From: Candidatus Kouleothrix ribensis
GTDB taxonomy: Bacteria; Chloroflexota; Chloroflexia; Chloroflexales; Roseiflexaceae
Direction of reading: 5' to 3'
Length of the DNA stretch: 64,000 nucleotides
Assembly (NCBI GenBank): GCA_016722075.1
Contig: JADKGW010000001.1
Location: 992,001 to 1,056,000 of the forward strand
In this document: piece after piece, positions 27,946 through 35,855 of the stretch
How the letters are laid out: each line of letters begins with the position of its first letter
Position numbering within the stretch: position 1 is the first letter of the stretch
Translations under genes and position numbers: made by a program
Notes under the pieces: generated by a model
What the model saw: the letters and a program-made list of their open reading frames with translations, nothing else
The model's database searches: none
What the model was told of the DNA's origin: nothing

Positions 27946-28830
27946 TCACGCTGCGGCAGCGGGCGCTGGGGCTGCAGCGGGCGCTGGGGCTGCGGCCGGC
28001 GCTGCGGCCGGCGCTGCGGCTTTGCCGCTCAGCAGATCGTCGATCTGCTGCTGGCGCTGCTTCTTCAGCCCGCCGAGTGTGTCGTTGGCGGCCTTCAGGC
28101 TGTCCTCGTGCCGCTGCACCTCGGCGTTGGCGTCGCTCTCTTGCTGCCGGGCTGTGGTAAGCGCGCCGGATTGGTCGTCGAGCTGCTTGAGTAACCTTGT
28201 TTCCTCGGCGTCGCTGCTGGCGGTCTTCAGCTGAGCCAGCGCCGCGCCAAGCGCGCCGGCCAGGTAGTAGGCCCGCGGCAGGTTACCGGCCTTGGCGGCG
28301 TCTTCCAGCTCTTTGCGCAGCCGCCGTACATCGCCGCTGGCCGCCTGGGCGGCTTTGGGCAGCTGGCGCAGCTGGTTGAGCGTATCGGCGCGCTGGCCCT
28401 CGGCAGCCTTCACCGCCGCCGTGGCTTTGTCGCGGGTGTCGCGCGCGCCCGCCAACGTGCCCTCGCATGTGTGTACGGCGCCCTCAGCCGTCGTGATTGT
28501 GCCATCGATCCTATGTACGCCCTGGTCGATCTTGGCGATGATCTCGGCCGAAAGCTCGGCCTTCAGGCGCGCCAGCAGCTGATCGCGAAACGCGCTAGTT
28601 TCGGCCAGCAGCTTGGTGCCGTCTTCGCGCTCTTTCTGCAGCGCCGCCTGGCTATCGGTCACCTGCTTGCCGAGCTGCAGCAGCGGCGCGATCTTGGCCT
28701 GGAGCGCGGCCCGCGCGGCCCGCTGGGCCTGGATCGACGTGTTGGCGCCCTCGATCTGCTGATCGAGCGTGGCTAGTTGCTTCTGAAGTTCCTCTAGCTG
28801 CTTCAGAACTGCCGATGGTGGTGTCAGCAT
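27946..28830 (-). CDS. Long coiled-coil protein at the head of the eCIS operon
   Basis: ATG 28830 has GAGGAGAG upstream at good spacing; the frame continues to 28962 without such a site. The 294-aa product is nearly all heptad-like helix (VLKQLEELQKQLATLDQQIEGANTSIQAQRAARAALQAK..., then EELEDAAK-type segments) and ends in an Ala/Pro tail (KAAAPAAAPAAAPAPAAAP). It is the first gene of the structural operon, 77 bp before the sheath. No enzymatic motif is seen. A scaffold or regulatory role is possible; a tape-measure role is less likely given the lack of hydrophobic segments. Confidence 0.8.
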   Translation of the reverse strand: MLTPPSAVLKQLEELQKQLATLDQQIEGANTSIQAQRAARAALQAKIAPLLQLGKQVTDSQAALQKEREDGTKLLAETSAFRDQLLARLKAELSAEIIAKIDQGVHRIDGTITTAEGAVHTCEGTLAGARDTRDKATAAVKAAEGQRADTLNQLRQLPKAAQAASGDVRRLRKELEDAAKAGNLPRAYYLAGALGAALAQLKTASSDAEETRLLKQLDDQSGALTTARQQESDANAEVQRHEDSLKAANDTLGGLKKQRQQQIDDLLSGKAAAPAAAPAAAPAPAAAPAPAAAA

Positions 28831-29027
28831 ACGCGCTCTCCTCAGCATACAACGCCAGCGGCTTATGATTCGGCCGGGCTTGTGCGGCGCCGCAGCGCTC
28901 GATCGCAGATTGCAGATATGACGGGTTGCTGCAGTGTAGCAGAGGGCTGTCTTGCCGATCATCTTGTAAGCGTCTCACAGGCGTCTTGTTTCATGCCAGT
29001 TTCGGCTGATCGGGCTGGGCCAGGCCG

Positions 29028-29966
29028 CTACTCGCCGCCAAGCATGCTCAGCTCGCCGGCAACGCGCTCTAACGCGCGGATCTCCGCCTCGATCTGCAGC
29101 TCAAGACCGCTCAGGGTAGCCTGCAGCTGCTTCAGCCGGCTCAGCGCCCCGGCCAGTGGCGCCTCAGCCCGGTGTATCAGCGCACCGTCGGCCGCGGCCG
29201 GTGGCAAGTGGTCGGCCTGGATCTGCTGATACAGCGCGCTGGTATGCTTGGATGGGCATACGCCTAGCTCTTCTAGCAACACGGCCGTGCAGCGCTGATA
29301 TTGCCGCAGCGCCGCCGCGCGGTCGCCCGATAAGTAGTACAGGCGCATCAGGCGGCGATGTGTCCGCTCGTGGGCACGGTCGCAGCGCAACACCAGCGCG
29401 CCATATGCCAGCGCCTGCTCATACTCGCGCTGGGCCTCGCAGTAGGCCATGGCCTTCTCGAGCATAGTCAGGTACATGGCCTGCAGGCGCTCGCGCTCGC
29501 AGATGCACCAATCCTGGTACCAGCCGTCGAGCAGATCGCTCTGATACAGCGCGATGCCGGCGCGCAGCAGCCGGGCGGCGGGCGGGTCAAGCTCTGCTCC
29601 GCGGCGGCCTTTGATCTGCTCGAAGGTACATTCGAACTCGGCCACGTCGAGCCAGAGATCGGCCTGCGGGTTGACCCGGATCGCGTCGGCTGCGGCGAGG
29701 ATCAGCCGATCGCTGGTGTATGCATCCGGCCCACGCAACCAGGCCTGCAGTTGCCATAACGTCTGACGCATGCACCGTTTAGCCTGGGCGGCGTTCATGT
29801 CGCCCCACAGCAGGCCGGCCAGCATTTCGCGCGGGTAGGAGTGGTGGCGGTAGAGCAGCAGGTAGCCCAGTAATTCCTGCACTTTGCGTACGTCCAGCCC
29901 CCTGAGTGCCTCATCGCCGCGGTATACCTGGAATTTACCGAACAGACGGACATTCATTCTGGTCAT
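29028..29966 (-). CDS. SARP/BTAD-family transcriptional regulator
   Basis: I use ATG 29966 because AGAGGCTGCTT precedes it; ATG 29990 is the alternative. The 312-aa product has an N-terminal winged-helix DNA-binding region (MNVRLFGKFQVYRGDEALRGLDVRKVQELLGYLLLYRHHSYPREMLAGLLWGD). A bacterial transcriptional activation domain follows, with TPR-like helices (YEQALAYGALVLRCDRAHERTHRRLMRLYYLSGDRAAALRQYQRC). The C-terminal 50 residues are coiled coil (LSRLKQLQATLSGLELQIEAEIRALERV). It is encoded on the same strand directly upstream of the eCIS operon (197 bp gap), making it the obvious candidate activator of that operon. Confidence 0.88.
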   Translation of the reverse strand: MTRMNVRLFGKFQVYRGDEALRGLDVRKVQELLGYLLLYRHHSYPREMLAGLLWGDMNAAQAKRCMRQTLWQLQAWLRGPDAYTSDRLILAAADAIRVNPQADLWLDVAEFECTFEQIKGRRGAELDPPAARLLRAGIALYQSDLLDGWYQDWCICERERLQAMYLTMLEKAMAYCEAQREYEQALAYGALVLRCDRAHERTHRRLMRLYYLSGDRAAALRQYQRCTAVLLEELGVCPSKHTSALYQQIQADHLPPAAADGALIHRAEAPLAGALSRLKQLQATLSGLELQIEAEIRALERVAGELSMLGGE

Positions 29967-30426
29967 AAGCAGCCTCTTGGCCGTAGCCATGCTTCAATTC
30001 CGGGGGTTTCGGCCTGACACGGTGCAGGCGCGATATGTCGCGCCCGTCGCTCGAAATACCTTGCCGAACGAGAACGCCGATCGTTACCAGGCAGCCCAGA
30101 GGGCGTAGCTCTGCACAGGCGATCGTTTTCGGTGTTGAAGCGCAGAAGTGGGGCGGCTGGCTCATGGTGGGCGTGATCGCCCGCGCCAAACGTGGGCTAT
30201 GTATATCTCTACTAAGTGAACGGGCGATCTCGCCAATTTAGAGCATCGCCTCGTGATGCTAGTTGGCCGTATCGTGTGCATAGCGCGAGCCTGGCTGTGC
30301 GACGATTGACCGCACCGGTTGGCGCCGCGCAGCCGCTCGATCGCGCTGGCGCCTTTATCTGCGCAGGCGCCGCAGGTGCTACAATAGCCCCTGGCTGACC
30401 GTGCATTTGAAAGAGGCCAGACGCCC
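29967..30426. other. Divergent intergenic region between the SARP gene and trpC
   Basis: No convincing gene. It contains a 7-bp-arm palindrome with TATG loop (GGCGCGA/TCGCGCC, 30027-30044) upstream of the SARP start, which could be an operator. A TACAAT -10-like hexamer at 30380-30385, 41 bp before trpC, has no good -35 at the usual distance. I saw no leader peptide or trp attenuator. Confidence 0.6.
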
Positions 30427-31248
30427 ATGAGCATCCAGGACTCAGGCACATTTCTGAATCGAATCCTCGCCCACAAGCGCAGCGAAGTCGCCCGCCAGTC
30501 GGCCGCGCTGCCGCTGGCGCAGCTTGCGACCATGGCCGCCGCTGCACCCGCGCCGCGCCCGCTCGACGCCGCGCTGCGCCGGCCCGGCTGCGTCGCGCTG
30601 ATCGCCGAGGTGAAGCAGGCCTCGCCATCCAAGGGCCTGCTGATCGAGAACTTCGACCCGCTGGCGCTGGCGCGCACCTACGCCGCGAACGGCGCCGCTG
30701 CGATTTCGGTGCTTACCGACGAACACTTCTTCCAGGGCAGCCTGAAATTCCTGCAGGGCATCCGCGCCGATCTCGAGCAGCGCGCGCCTGTGCCGCTGCT
30801 GCGCAAAGACTTCATCCTCGATCCGTACCAGGTATACCAGGCGCGCGCCTACGGCGCCGACGCGCTGCTGCTGATCGTGGCCGCGCTCGCCGATGCGCCG
30901 CTGCGCGAGCTGCTGGCGCTGACGCATGCGCTGGGCATGCAGGCGCTGGTGGAGGTACACGCCGAGGCCGAGCTCGAGCGCGCGCTGGCGGCCGGGGCGC
31001 GCATCATTGGCGTGAACAACCGCGATCTGCACAGCTTTGCGACCACGCTCGACACTACTCGGCGTGTGGCCGCGCGCCTGCCGGCCCACGATCGCCCGCT
31101 GCTGGTGAGCGAGAGCGCCATCACGAGCGCCGCTGATGTCGCGCAGGTGTGCGCCTGGGGCGTCGACGCGGTGCTGGTCGGCGAGGCGCTGGTGAAGTCG
31201 CCCGACATCGGCGCGCATGTGCGCGAGCTGGCCGGCGTGCCGCGCTAG
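30427..31248 (+). CDS. trpC: Indole-3-glycerol-phosphate synthase
   Basis: A 273-aa (beta/alpha)8 enzyme closing the indole ring from CdRP in tryptophan synthesis. All motifs are in place: EVKQASPSKG (61-70, catalytic Glu and Lys), LLRKDFI (124-130), ALVEVHAEAE (about 173-182), GVNNRDL (195-201), LLVSESAI and a phosphate-binding DAVLVGEALVKS near the end. It starts at ATG 30427 and stands alone, with no other trp genes nearby. It is unrelated in function to the flanking eCIS and transport genes. Confidence 0.96.
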   Translation: MSIQDSGTFLNRILAHKRSEVARQSAALPLAQLATMAAAAPAPRPLDAALRRPGCVALIAEVKQASPSKGLLIENFDPLALARTYAANGAAAISVLTDEHFFQGSLKFLQGIRADLEQRAPVPLLRKDFILDPYQVYQARAYGADALLLIVAALADAPLRELLALTHALGMQALVEVHAEAELERALAAGARIIGVNNRDLHSFATTLDTTRRVAARLPAHDRPLLVSESAITSAADVAQVCAWGVDAVLVGEALVKSPDIGAHVRELAGVPR

Positions 31249-31416
31249 GCGCCCGGCGGCAATGCTCCGCCCTTCGCCCGATCCCGCAGGTGACGTTTGG
31301 CACCCCCGCGATTAGCCCGTTGGGTACTATCGAACGGGGCCGCATGCGCGTATGATCATTGCATCGAACACAGCGCCGCGCCAATACACTGCGCGGCGGT
31401 TGAGGAGCAACGATCA

Positions 31417-32238
31417 ATGCCGAATGAGCCAATCATCGAGATCGCCGATCTTGAGCTGTGCTATCGCGACCTGCGGGCGGTGGCCGGGCTGAGCCTGACG
31501 ATCTATGCGCGCGAGGTGTTTGGGCTGCTCGGCCCGAACGGTGCGGGCAAAACCAGCACGCTGGCGTGTATCGAAGGGTTGCGCCAACCTGCCGCCGGGA
31601 GCGTGCGCGTGGCCGGCCACGCCATGCCCCACGACGCCGATGTGGCTAAACGCCTGCTGGGTGTGCAGCTCCAGACAGCGGCCATGTTCCCCGAGCTGAC
31701 CCTGACCGAGCTGGTGGAGCTGTATGCCGCGCTGTATAGCTGCTTCCCCACCCGCGCCGAGATCGCCCAGCTGCTCGAGCGCTTCGGGCTGGCGCAAAAA
31801 CACCGCGCCCGCGCCGGGCAGCTCTCGGGTGGGCAGCAGCAGCGCCTGGCCCTGGCGCTGGCCACCGTAAACGACCCGCAGATCGTGCTGCTCGACGAGC
31901 CAACCACCGGGCTCGACCCGCAGGCGCGCCGCGGCGTGTGGGCGATCATTCGGCGCATGCAGGACGAAGGCCGCACGGTGGTGCTGACCACCCACTCGAT
32001 GGAAGAGGCCCAGAGCTTGTGCGACCGGATCGGCATCATCGATGCTGGCAAGCTGGTGGCACTCGGCACACCTTCGCAGCTAATCGCCCGCCACGCGCCG
32101 CCGCTCGCGCCCGGCGAGGCCGCCCGCCGCCAGCCCAACCTCGAGGATGTGTTCATCGCGCTCACTGGCCGTTCGCTCGGCGGCGAGCACGATGCCCTGC
32201 ACGACGAAGAGGCGGCCTGGCTGGCCAGCCTGGCCTAG
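31417..32238 (+). CDS. ABC-2 type exporter, ATP-binding subunit
   Basis: ATG 31417 is preceded by TGAGGAGCAACGATCA; the earlier in-frame start at 31297 lacks a site. The 273-aa product has Walker A GPNGAGKT (39-46), signature LSGGQQQRLALA, Walker B IVLLDEPTTGLDP and switch histidine TTHSMEEAQ. It is of the drug/lipid or antibiotic-exporter type (DrrA/CcmA-like). It pairs with the permease 132 bp downstream and, in the same direction, with a two-component system that may sense the exported compound. Confidence 0.93.
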   Translation: MPNEPIIEIADLELCYRDLRAVAGLSLTIYAREVFGLLGPNGAGKTSTLACIEGLRQPAAGSVRVAGHAMPHDADVAKRLLGVQLQTAAMFPELTLTELVELYAALYSCFPTRAEIAQLLERFGLAQKHRARAGQLSGGQQQRLALALATVNDPQIVLLDEPTTGLDPQARRGVWAIIRRMQDEGRTVVLTTHSMEEAQSLCDRIGIIDAGKLVALGTPSQLIARHAPPLAPGEAARRQPNLEDVFIALTGRSLGGEHDALHDEEAAWLASLA

Positions 32239-32282
32239 CCCTGCGCGCCGATGGCAGGGCAGACACTACAGCAGTATGGTAT

Positions 32283-32346
32283 GGCATACGCAGTTGGCGT
32301 ACCGTGCCTGCGCATCGAGATCCCAAAGAACGCAACTGCGTATGCC
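32283..32346. repeat. 14-bp inverted repeat between exporter genes
   Basis: GGCATACGCAGTTG at 32283-32296 and its exact complement CAACTGCGTATGCC at 32333-32346, separated by 36 bp. It fills the gap between the ATPase and permease genes of one exporter. It could be an mRNA structure tuning the permease level, a regulator site or a tiny MITE-like element. No T-run follows, so it is not a standard terminator. Confidence 0.85.
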
Positions 32347-32370
32347 CTAAAACAATGAAAGAGCACCTCC

Positions 32371-33096
32371 ATGCGACGCTTCCTGATTCTGGCGAAAGCT
32401 AACCTGCTGATGAACCTGCGCAACCGCGCGACGCTGTTCTGGAACTTTGCCTTCCCAATCGGCCTGATCCTGCTCTATGGCGTGATCTGGCAGCCACAGA
32501 TCGCCTGGCTCGCCGTCGGGATCGTGGTGCTAAACCTGATGTCGAGCGGGCTGCTGGGCGACTCGACGCGGCTAACCAACCTGCGCGAGCGCGGTGTACT
32601 CCGGCGTGTGCATGCCACTCCGCTGCCGGCCTGGCAGCTGATCGCGGCCTATGTCCTGGCCCGGCTCCTGCTGGTGCTGGTGCAGAGCGCGGCGATCATC
32701 CTGGCGGCCGTGCTGATCTGCGGCGCGCGTTTTAGCTGGGCCGGCCTGGCCGCCGCGCTGCCCTATGCGCTGATCGGCGGGCTGGTGTTCCTGATGATCG
32801 GCCAGCTGATCAGCGCGGTGGCGCCTTCCAGCGGCGCGGCCGGCGCGATCGGCCAGGCGCTCTACTTCCCGCTGATGTTCGTCAGCAATCTGTTCCTGCC
32901 GCTCGAGCTGCTGCCGCGCTGGCTGAGCACCATCAGCAGCTGGACGCCCGCGACCATGCTGGTTGACCTGATCCGCCCGCTGCTGCTGCCCATCCCGGCC
33001 GCGCAGACGACGCTGGTGAATAGCATGGGGCTGCTGTGCTACGGTGCGGTGGCGCTGGTACTGGCCGGCCGGCTATTTCGCTGGGAGCAGCACTAG
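32371..33096 (+). CDS. ABC-2 type exporter, membrane subunit
   Basis: A 241-aa integral membrane protein with about six hydrophobic segments, beginning MRRFLILAKANLLMNLRNRATLFWNFAFPIGLILLYGVIW. It has the conserved cytoplasmic stretch LRERGVLRRVHATPLPAWQLIAAYVLARLLL and the late QALYFPLMFVSNLFLPLELLPRWLSTISSWTPATMLVDLIR segment of ABC-2 permeases. AAAGAGCACCTCC precedes the ATG. The substrate cannot be told from sequence. Confidence 0.92.
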   Translation: MRRFLILAKANLLMNLRNRATLFWNFAFPIGLILLYGVIWQPQIAWLAVGIVVLNLMSSGLLGDSTRLTNLRERGVLRRVHATPLPAWQLIAAYVLARLLLVLVQSAAIILAAVLICGARFSWAGLAAALPYALIGGLVFLMIGQLISAVAPSSGAAGAIGQALYFPLMFVSNLFLPLELLPRWLSTISSWTPATMLVDLIRPLLLPIPAAQTTLVNSMGLLCYGAVALVLAGRLFRWEQH

Positions 33097-33119
33097 CGCA
33101 TTGGTAGTATAGTATCACT

Positions 33120-34373
33120 ATGACAAACGCAACCCTGTATCAGCCGCACTGGCTGCGCTGGTTTATGTGGTTCTGGCGTGCCGTGCTGTGGGTTTCGCTG
33201 GCGCTCGCGGCCTATAATACGCTGCACAACAACCCGGCGCTGCTGGGCAGCTGGCGCGGCACAGCTATGTTTGCGCTGATCGGCGTGTTCCTGCTGGTGT
33301 ACGAGCTGTTTGAGCACAGCGATGCGCGCCAGAATAATCGCTGGCCGGTTCCCTATTGGCAGGTGCTGAGCTATGTAATCGTGCAGATCAGCTGCTCGCT
33401 GGTGCTGCTCCACTATTCATCGAGCTTTCTCGGGGTGCTGTTTGCGCTGATGGGCCAGGTGTTCGCGGCGCTTGAGCGCCGCCACTGGCTGGTGACGATC
33501 GGCGCGCTGGTGGCGGTGATTAGCGTGCCATTGGGGATCGACGACGTGATCCGCAGCCGCGATTGGGCTGCGCTGGGCGGCTTTTTTCTGTTTATTGCCG
33601 GGTGGATCGGGCTGGCCACATTTGTCGGCCTATTGTTCAGCGAACGCCACGCCCGCGAGCAGCTGATCGCGCAACTGCACCAGGCCAAAGCCGATCTCGA
33701 GCGCTATGCCCTGCAGGCCGAGGAGCTGGCCGCCCTGCGCGAGCGCACACGGCTCGCTCGCGATATGCACGACAGCCTGGGCCATGCGCTGGTGGTGGTG
33801 AATGTCCAGCTCGAAGCCGCCCAACGGCTGTATGGCATCGACCGGGCGCGTGGCGACGCTAGCCTGGCCTCTACACGTGCGCTAGTGCGCGATACCATGG
33901 CCGAGCTGCGGCGCTCGTTGGCCGATCTGCGCGCCGATCTACCCAGCCGCGCACACTTGCCCTTGGCGCTGCAAAGCGTAGCCGACGAAGTGCATGCGCG
34001 CGGCGGCCTGCAGGTGCGCTATACCCCGCCGCCCGAGCTGCCGCCGCTGCCGCCGGCCATGGCCGAGGCGCTCTGGCGTGTGGCCCGCGAGGCGCTGACC
34101 AATGCCGAGCGCCACGCCGCCGCCAGCAACGCCACCCTCGCGCTCGAAGGCACGCACGGCAGCGTCGTGCTGCGGGTGACCGACGACGGCGCAGGCCTGA
34201 GCGCGGGCGCGCTCGTGCGCCCCGGCCACTATGGCGTGATCGGCATGCGCGAGCGGATCGAGTCGTTAGGCGGCACCTTCCACATCGGCGAGCGGCCCGG
34301 CGGTGGCACGCTGGTTGAAGCGCAGGTGCCGATCGCATCGGAGCACCGCGAACCACGTATGGCAAGCGACTGA
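33120..34373 (+). CDS. NarL-type sensor histidine kinase
   Basis: A 417-aa protein. Residues about 20-180 hold six hydrophobic segments, with no large extracellular sensor, so it probably senses within the membrane or through the exporter. A short coiled region follows, then HisKA_3 with the phospho-acceptor in ARDMHDSLGHALVVV (His217). The HATPase domain (WRVAREALTNAERHA; VTDDGAGL; GVIGMRERIESLGGTFHIGERPGGGTLV) ends the protein. It is 23 bp after the permease gene and 8 bp before its regulator, as in exporter-linked LiaS/DesK-like systems. Confidence 0.94.
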   Translation: MTNATLYQPHWLRWFMWFWRAVLWVSLALAAYNTLHNNPALLGSWRGTAMFALIGVFLLVYELFEHSDARQNNRWPVPYWQVLSYVIVQISCSLVLLHYSSSFLGVLFALMGQVFAALERRHWLVTIGALVAVISVPLGIDDVIRSRDWAALGGFFLFIAGWIGLATFVGLLFSERHAREQLIAQLHQAKADLERYALQAEELAALRERTRLARDMHDSLGHALVVVNVQLEAAQRLYGIDRARGDASLASTRALVRDTMAELRRSLADLRADLPSRAHLPLALQSVADEVHARGGLQVRYTPPPELPPLPPAMAEALWRVAREALTNAERHAAASNATLALEGTHGSVVLRVTDDGAGLSAGALVRPGHYGVIGMRERIESLGGTFHIGERPGGGTLVEAQVPIASEHREPRMASD

Positions 34374-34381
34374 AGCCATCT

Positions 34382-35050
34382 ATGAACTACCCGCAACCCG
34401 CCAATGCCCCCGCTGTCATCAGGGTGCTGATCGCCGAAGACCAGACCCTGATGCGCCATGGCTTGCGCACTATTCTCGATCTGGAGGATGGCTTCGTGGT
34501 GGCCGGCGAGGCCGCCGATGGGCAGCAGGCGCTCGAACGCACGCTTGCGCTGCAGCCCGATGTGGTGCTGATGGACGTGCAGATGCCGCACCTGAACGGC
34601 GTCGCGGCCACTGCGCAGATCACTGCGGCGCTGCCCGCCACCAGGGTGATCATCCTCACGACCTTCGACTACGACGAGTATGTGTTCGAGGGGATCAAGG
34701 CCGGTGCGCGCGGCTACTTGCTGAAAGACACCCCGGCCGATGAGCTGCTGGTGGCGATCCGGCGCGTATGCGCCGGCGAGAGCATTGTTCAGCCCAGCAT
34801 CGCCGCGCGCCTGATCGCCGAGTTCACCCGCCGGCGCACCGCACCGGCACCCGAGTACGAGCCGCTGAGCGAGCGCGAGCGCGATGTGTTGCGGCTGCTG
34901 GCCGATGGCCTGAGCAATAAAGAGATCGCCGGCCGACTCGTGCTGGCCGAGGGTACCGTCAAAAATCATGTCTCGATGATCCTCGAGAAGCTGCACGCTG
35001 CGAATCGCACCCAGGCAGCCCGCGTTGCCCGCGAGCAGAAGCTGATCTAG
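34382..35050 (+). CDS. NarL/LuxR-type response regulator
   Basis: A 222-aa protein. The receiver domain has IAED (18-20), phosphorylatable Asp65 in VVLMDVQMPHLNG, conserved Thr in ILTTFDYDEYVFEGI and Lys in GYLLKDTPADEL. The C-terminal LuxR helix-turn-helix is LSERERDVLRLLADGLSNKEIAGRLVLAEGTVKNHVSMIL. It forms a pair with the kinase upstream and is likely to control the exporter genes of the same operon. Confidence 0.95.
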   Translation: MNYPQPANAPAVIRVLIAEDQTLMRHGLRTILDLEDGFVVAGEAADGQQALERTLALQPDVVLMDVQMPHLNGVAATAQITAALPATRVIILTTFDYDEYVFEGIKAGARGYLLKDTPADELLVAIRRVCAGESIVQPSIAARLIAEFTRRRTAPAPEYEPLSERERDVLRLLADGLSNKEIAGRLVLAEGTVKNHVSMILEKLHAANRTQAARVAREQKLI

Positions 35051-35238
35051 CGCTAACTACGCCCGCTGCGTATTGCGTAGCGCTTCCGGCTTCCTGCTGG
35101 CCAACCCGCAGCGGCCGCAAGCTTTACACGGGCTTAATACCCGGTTGAAGTGGCCATAAAGCACCGCCGCTAGACTACGGCCAGGTCGAACAGATAACGC
35201 GCGGGCAAGCACCCGCCGACACGAAAGGAACCTGACAG

Positions 35239-35391
35239 ATGGCACTCATCCTGATCTTCGCGCTCGGGTACGCGATTGGCGGAATCTCGGCGCTGCTGCT
35301 TGTGGGCCTGACACTGGCCAGCCGCAAGGCGCGGAACGCGCGCCCAACCATGGAGCACATGCGCTATGACATCGAACACTCGCTGCTCTGA
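35239..35391 (+). CDS. Small single-span membrane protein (50 aa)
   Basis: ATG 35239 follows AAAGGAACCTGACAG. The product starts MALILIFALGYAIGGISALLLVGLTLA, one clear membrane helix, and ends in a basic/polar tail (SRKARNARPTMEHMRYDIEHSLL). Its end overlaps the next small ORF by 26 bp. No family is recognised. The clean ribosome site and helix-plus-tail design support a real gene. Confidence 0.6.
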   Translation: MALILIFALGYAIGGISALLLVGLTLASRKARNARPTMEHMRYDIEHSLL

Positions 35392-35632
35392 TCAGCCCAC
35401 ACCGGCTACAAGCACGCAACCGCATGATCTCGGCACGCTGCTGATGCTGATCGCCCAGGGCTGGCAGATCGAGTCACCCGTGCTGGCCCGGCTCTCGTGG
35501 GCGCAGCGCCGCAGCGGCGAGCTTGCCTACCACATTATCCTCACGCGCGCAGCCCAGCGCAGCCTGGTCGTCATCCCCAGCGGCCCGGCGATCCACCACT
35601 TCCTCGACGATCTGAATATCCCGATCACCTGA
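35366..35632 (+). CDS. Uncharacterised 88-aa protein
   Basis: It starts at ATG 35366 inside the small membrane-protein gene and encodes MTSNTRCSDQPTPATSTQ, then HDLGTLLMLIAQGWQIESPVLARLSWAQRR...LAYHIILTRAAQRSLVVIPSGPAIHHFLDDLNIPIT. The mixture of helix and strand after a polar N-terminus looks like a real small domain ('GW.IE.PVL.R..W......YH..L'). The overlapping arrangement suggests translational coupling. Function unknown. Confidence 0.6.
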   Translation: MTSNTRCSDQPTPATSTQPHDLGTLLMLIAQGWQIESPVLARLSWAQRRSGELAYHIILTRAAQRSLVVIPSGPAIHHFLDDLNIPIT

Positions 35633-35681
35633 TTCGCGGCCTCTGCCCCCACTTCCCCCAGAGCATCCCCCGAGCGGCGAT

Positions 35682-35710
35682 TTGACAAACGCCATGCCCC
35701 GGCCTATAAT
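35682..35710 (+). promoter_or_regulatory. Perfect consensus sigma-70 promoter of the ABC importer operon
   Basis: TTGACA at 35682-35687, 17 bp, TATAAT at 35705-35710. All twelve consensus bases are present at ideal spacing. Transcription would start near 35717, leaving a leader of about 140 nt before the solute-binding gene. That leader holds a short GC-rich hairpin (GCCGCTG CCAG CAGCGGC) and a strong AGGAGGGTGAC ribosome site. Confidence 0.9.
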
Positions 35711-35855
35711 CGATCAGCCCCGGTACCTATACCATAACTGAAACAGCCGCCGCTGCCAGCAGCGGCATGCCTGGCGATCCCAGGGTCGATTGCGCGCTCA
35801 CCTGCCCATGCGCAGGATTCTATGTGTCGTACGCAGATACTATCAGGAGGGTGAC

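Noticed and set aside
30162..31218. Minus-strand frames opposite trpC
   Set aside because: trpC has every family motif on the plus strand. The antisense products have none.
35751..35775. GC-rich hairpin in the importer leader as a riboswitch
   Set aside because: A single short stem without a recognisable aptamer core; too little to call.
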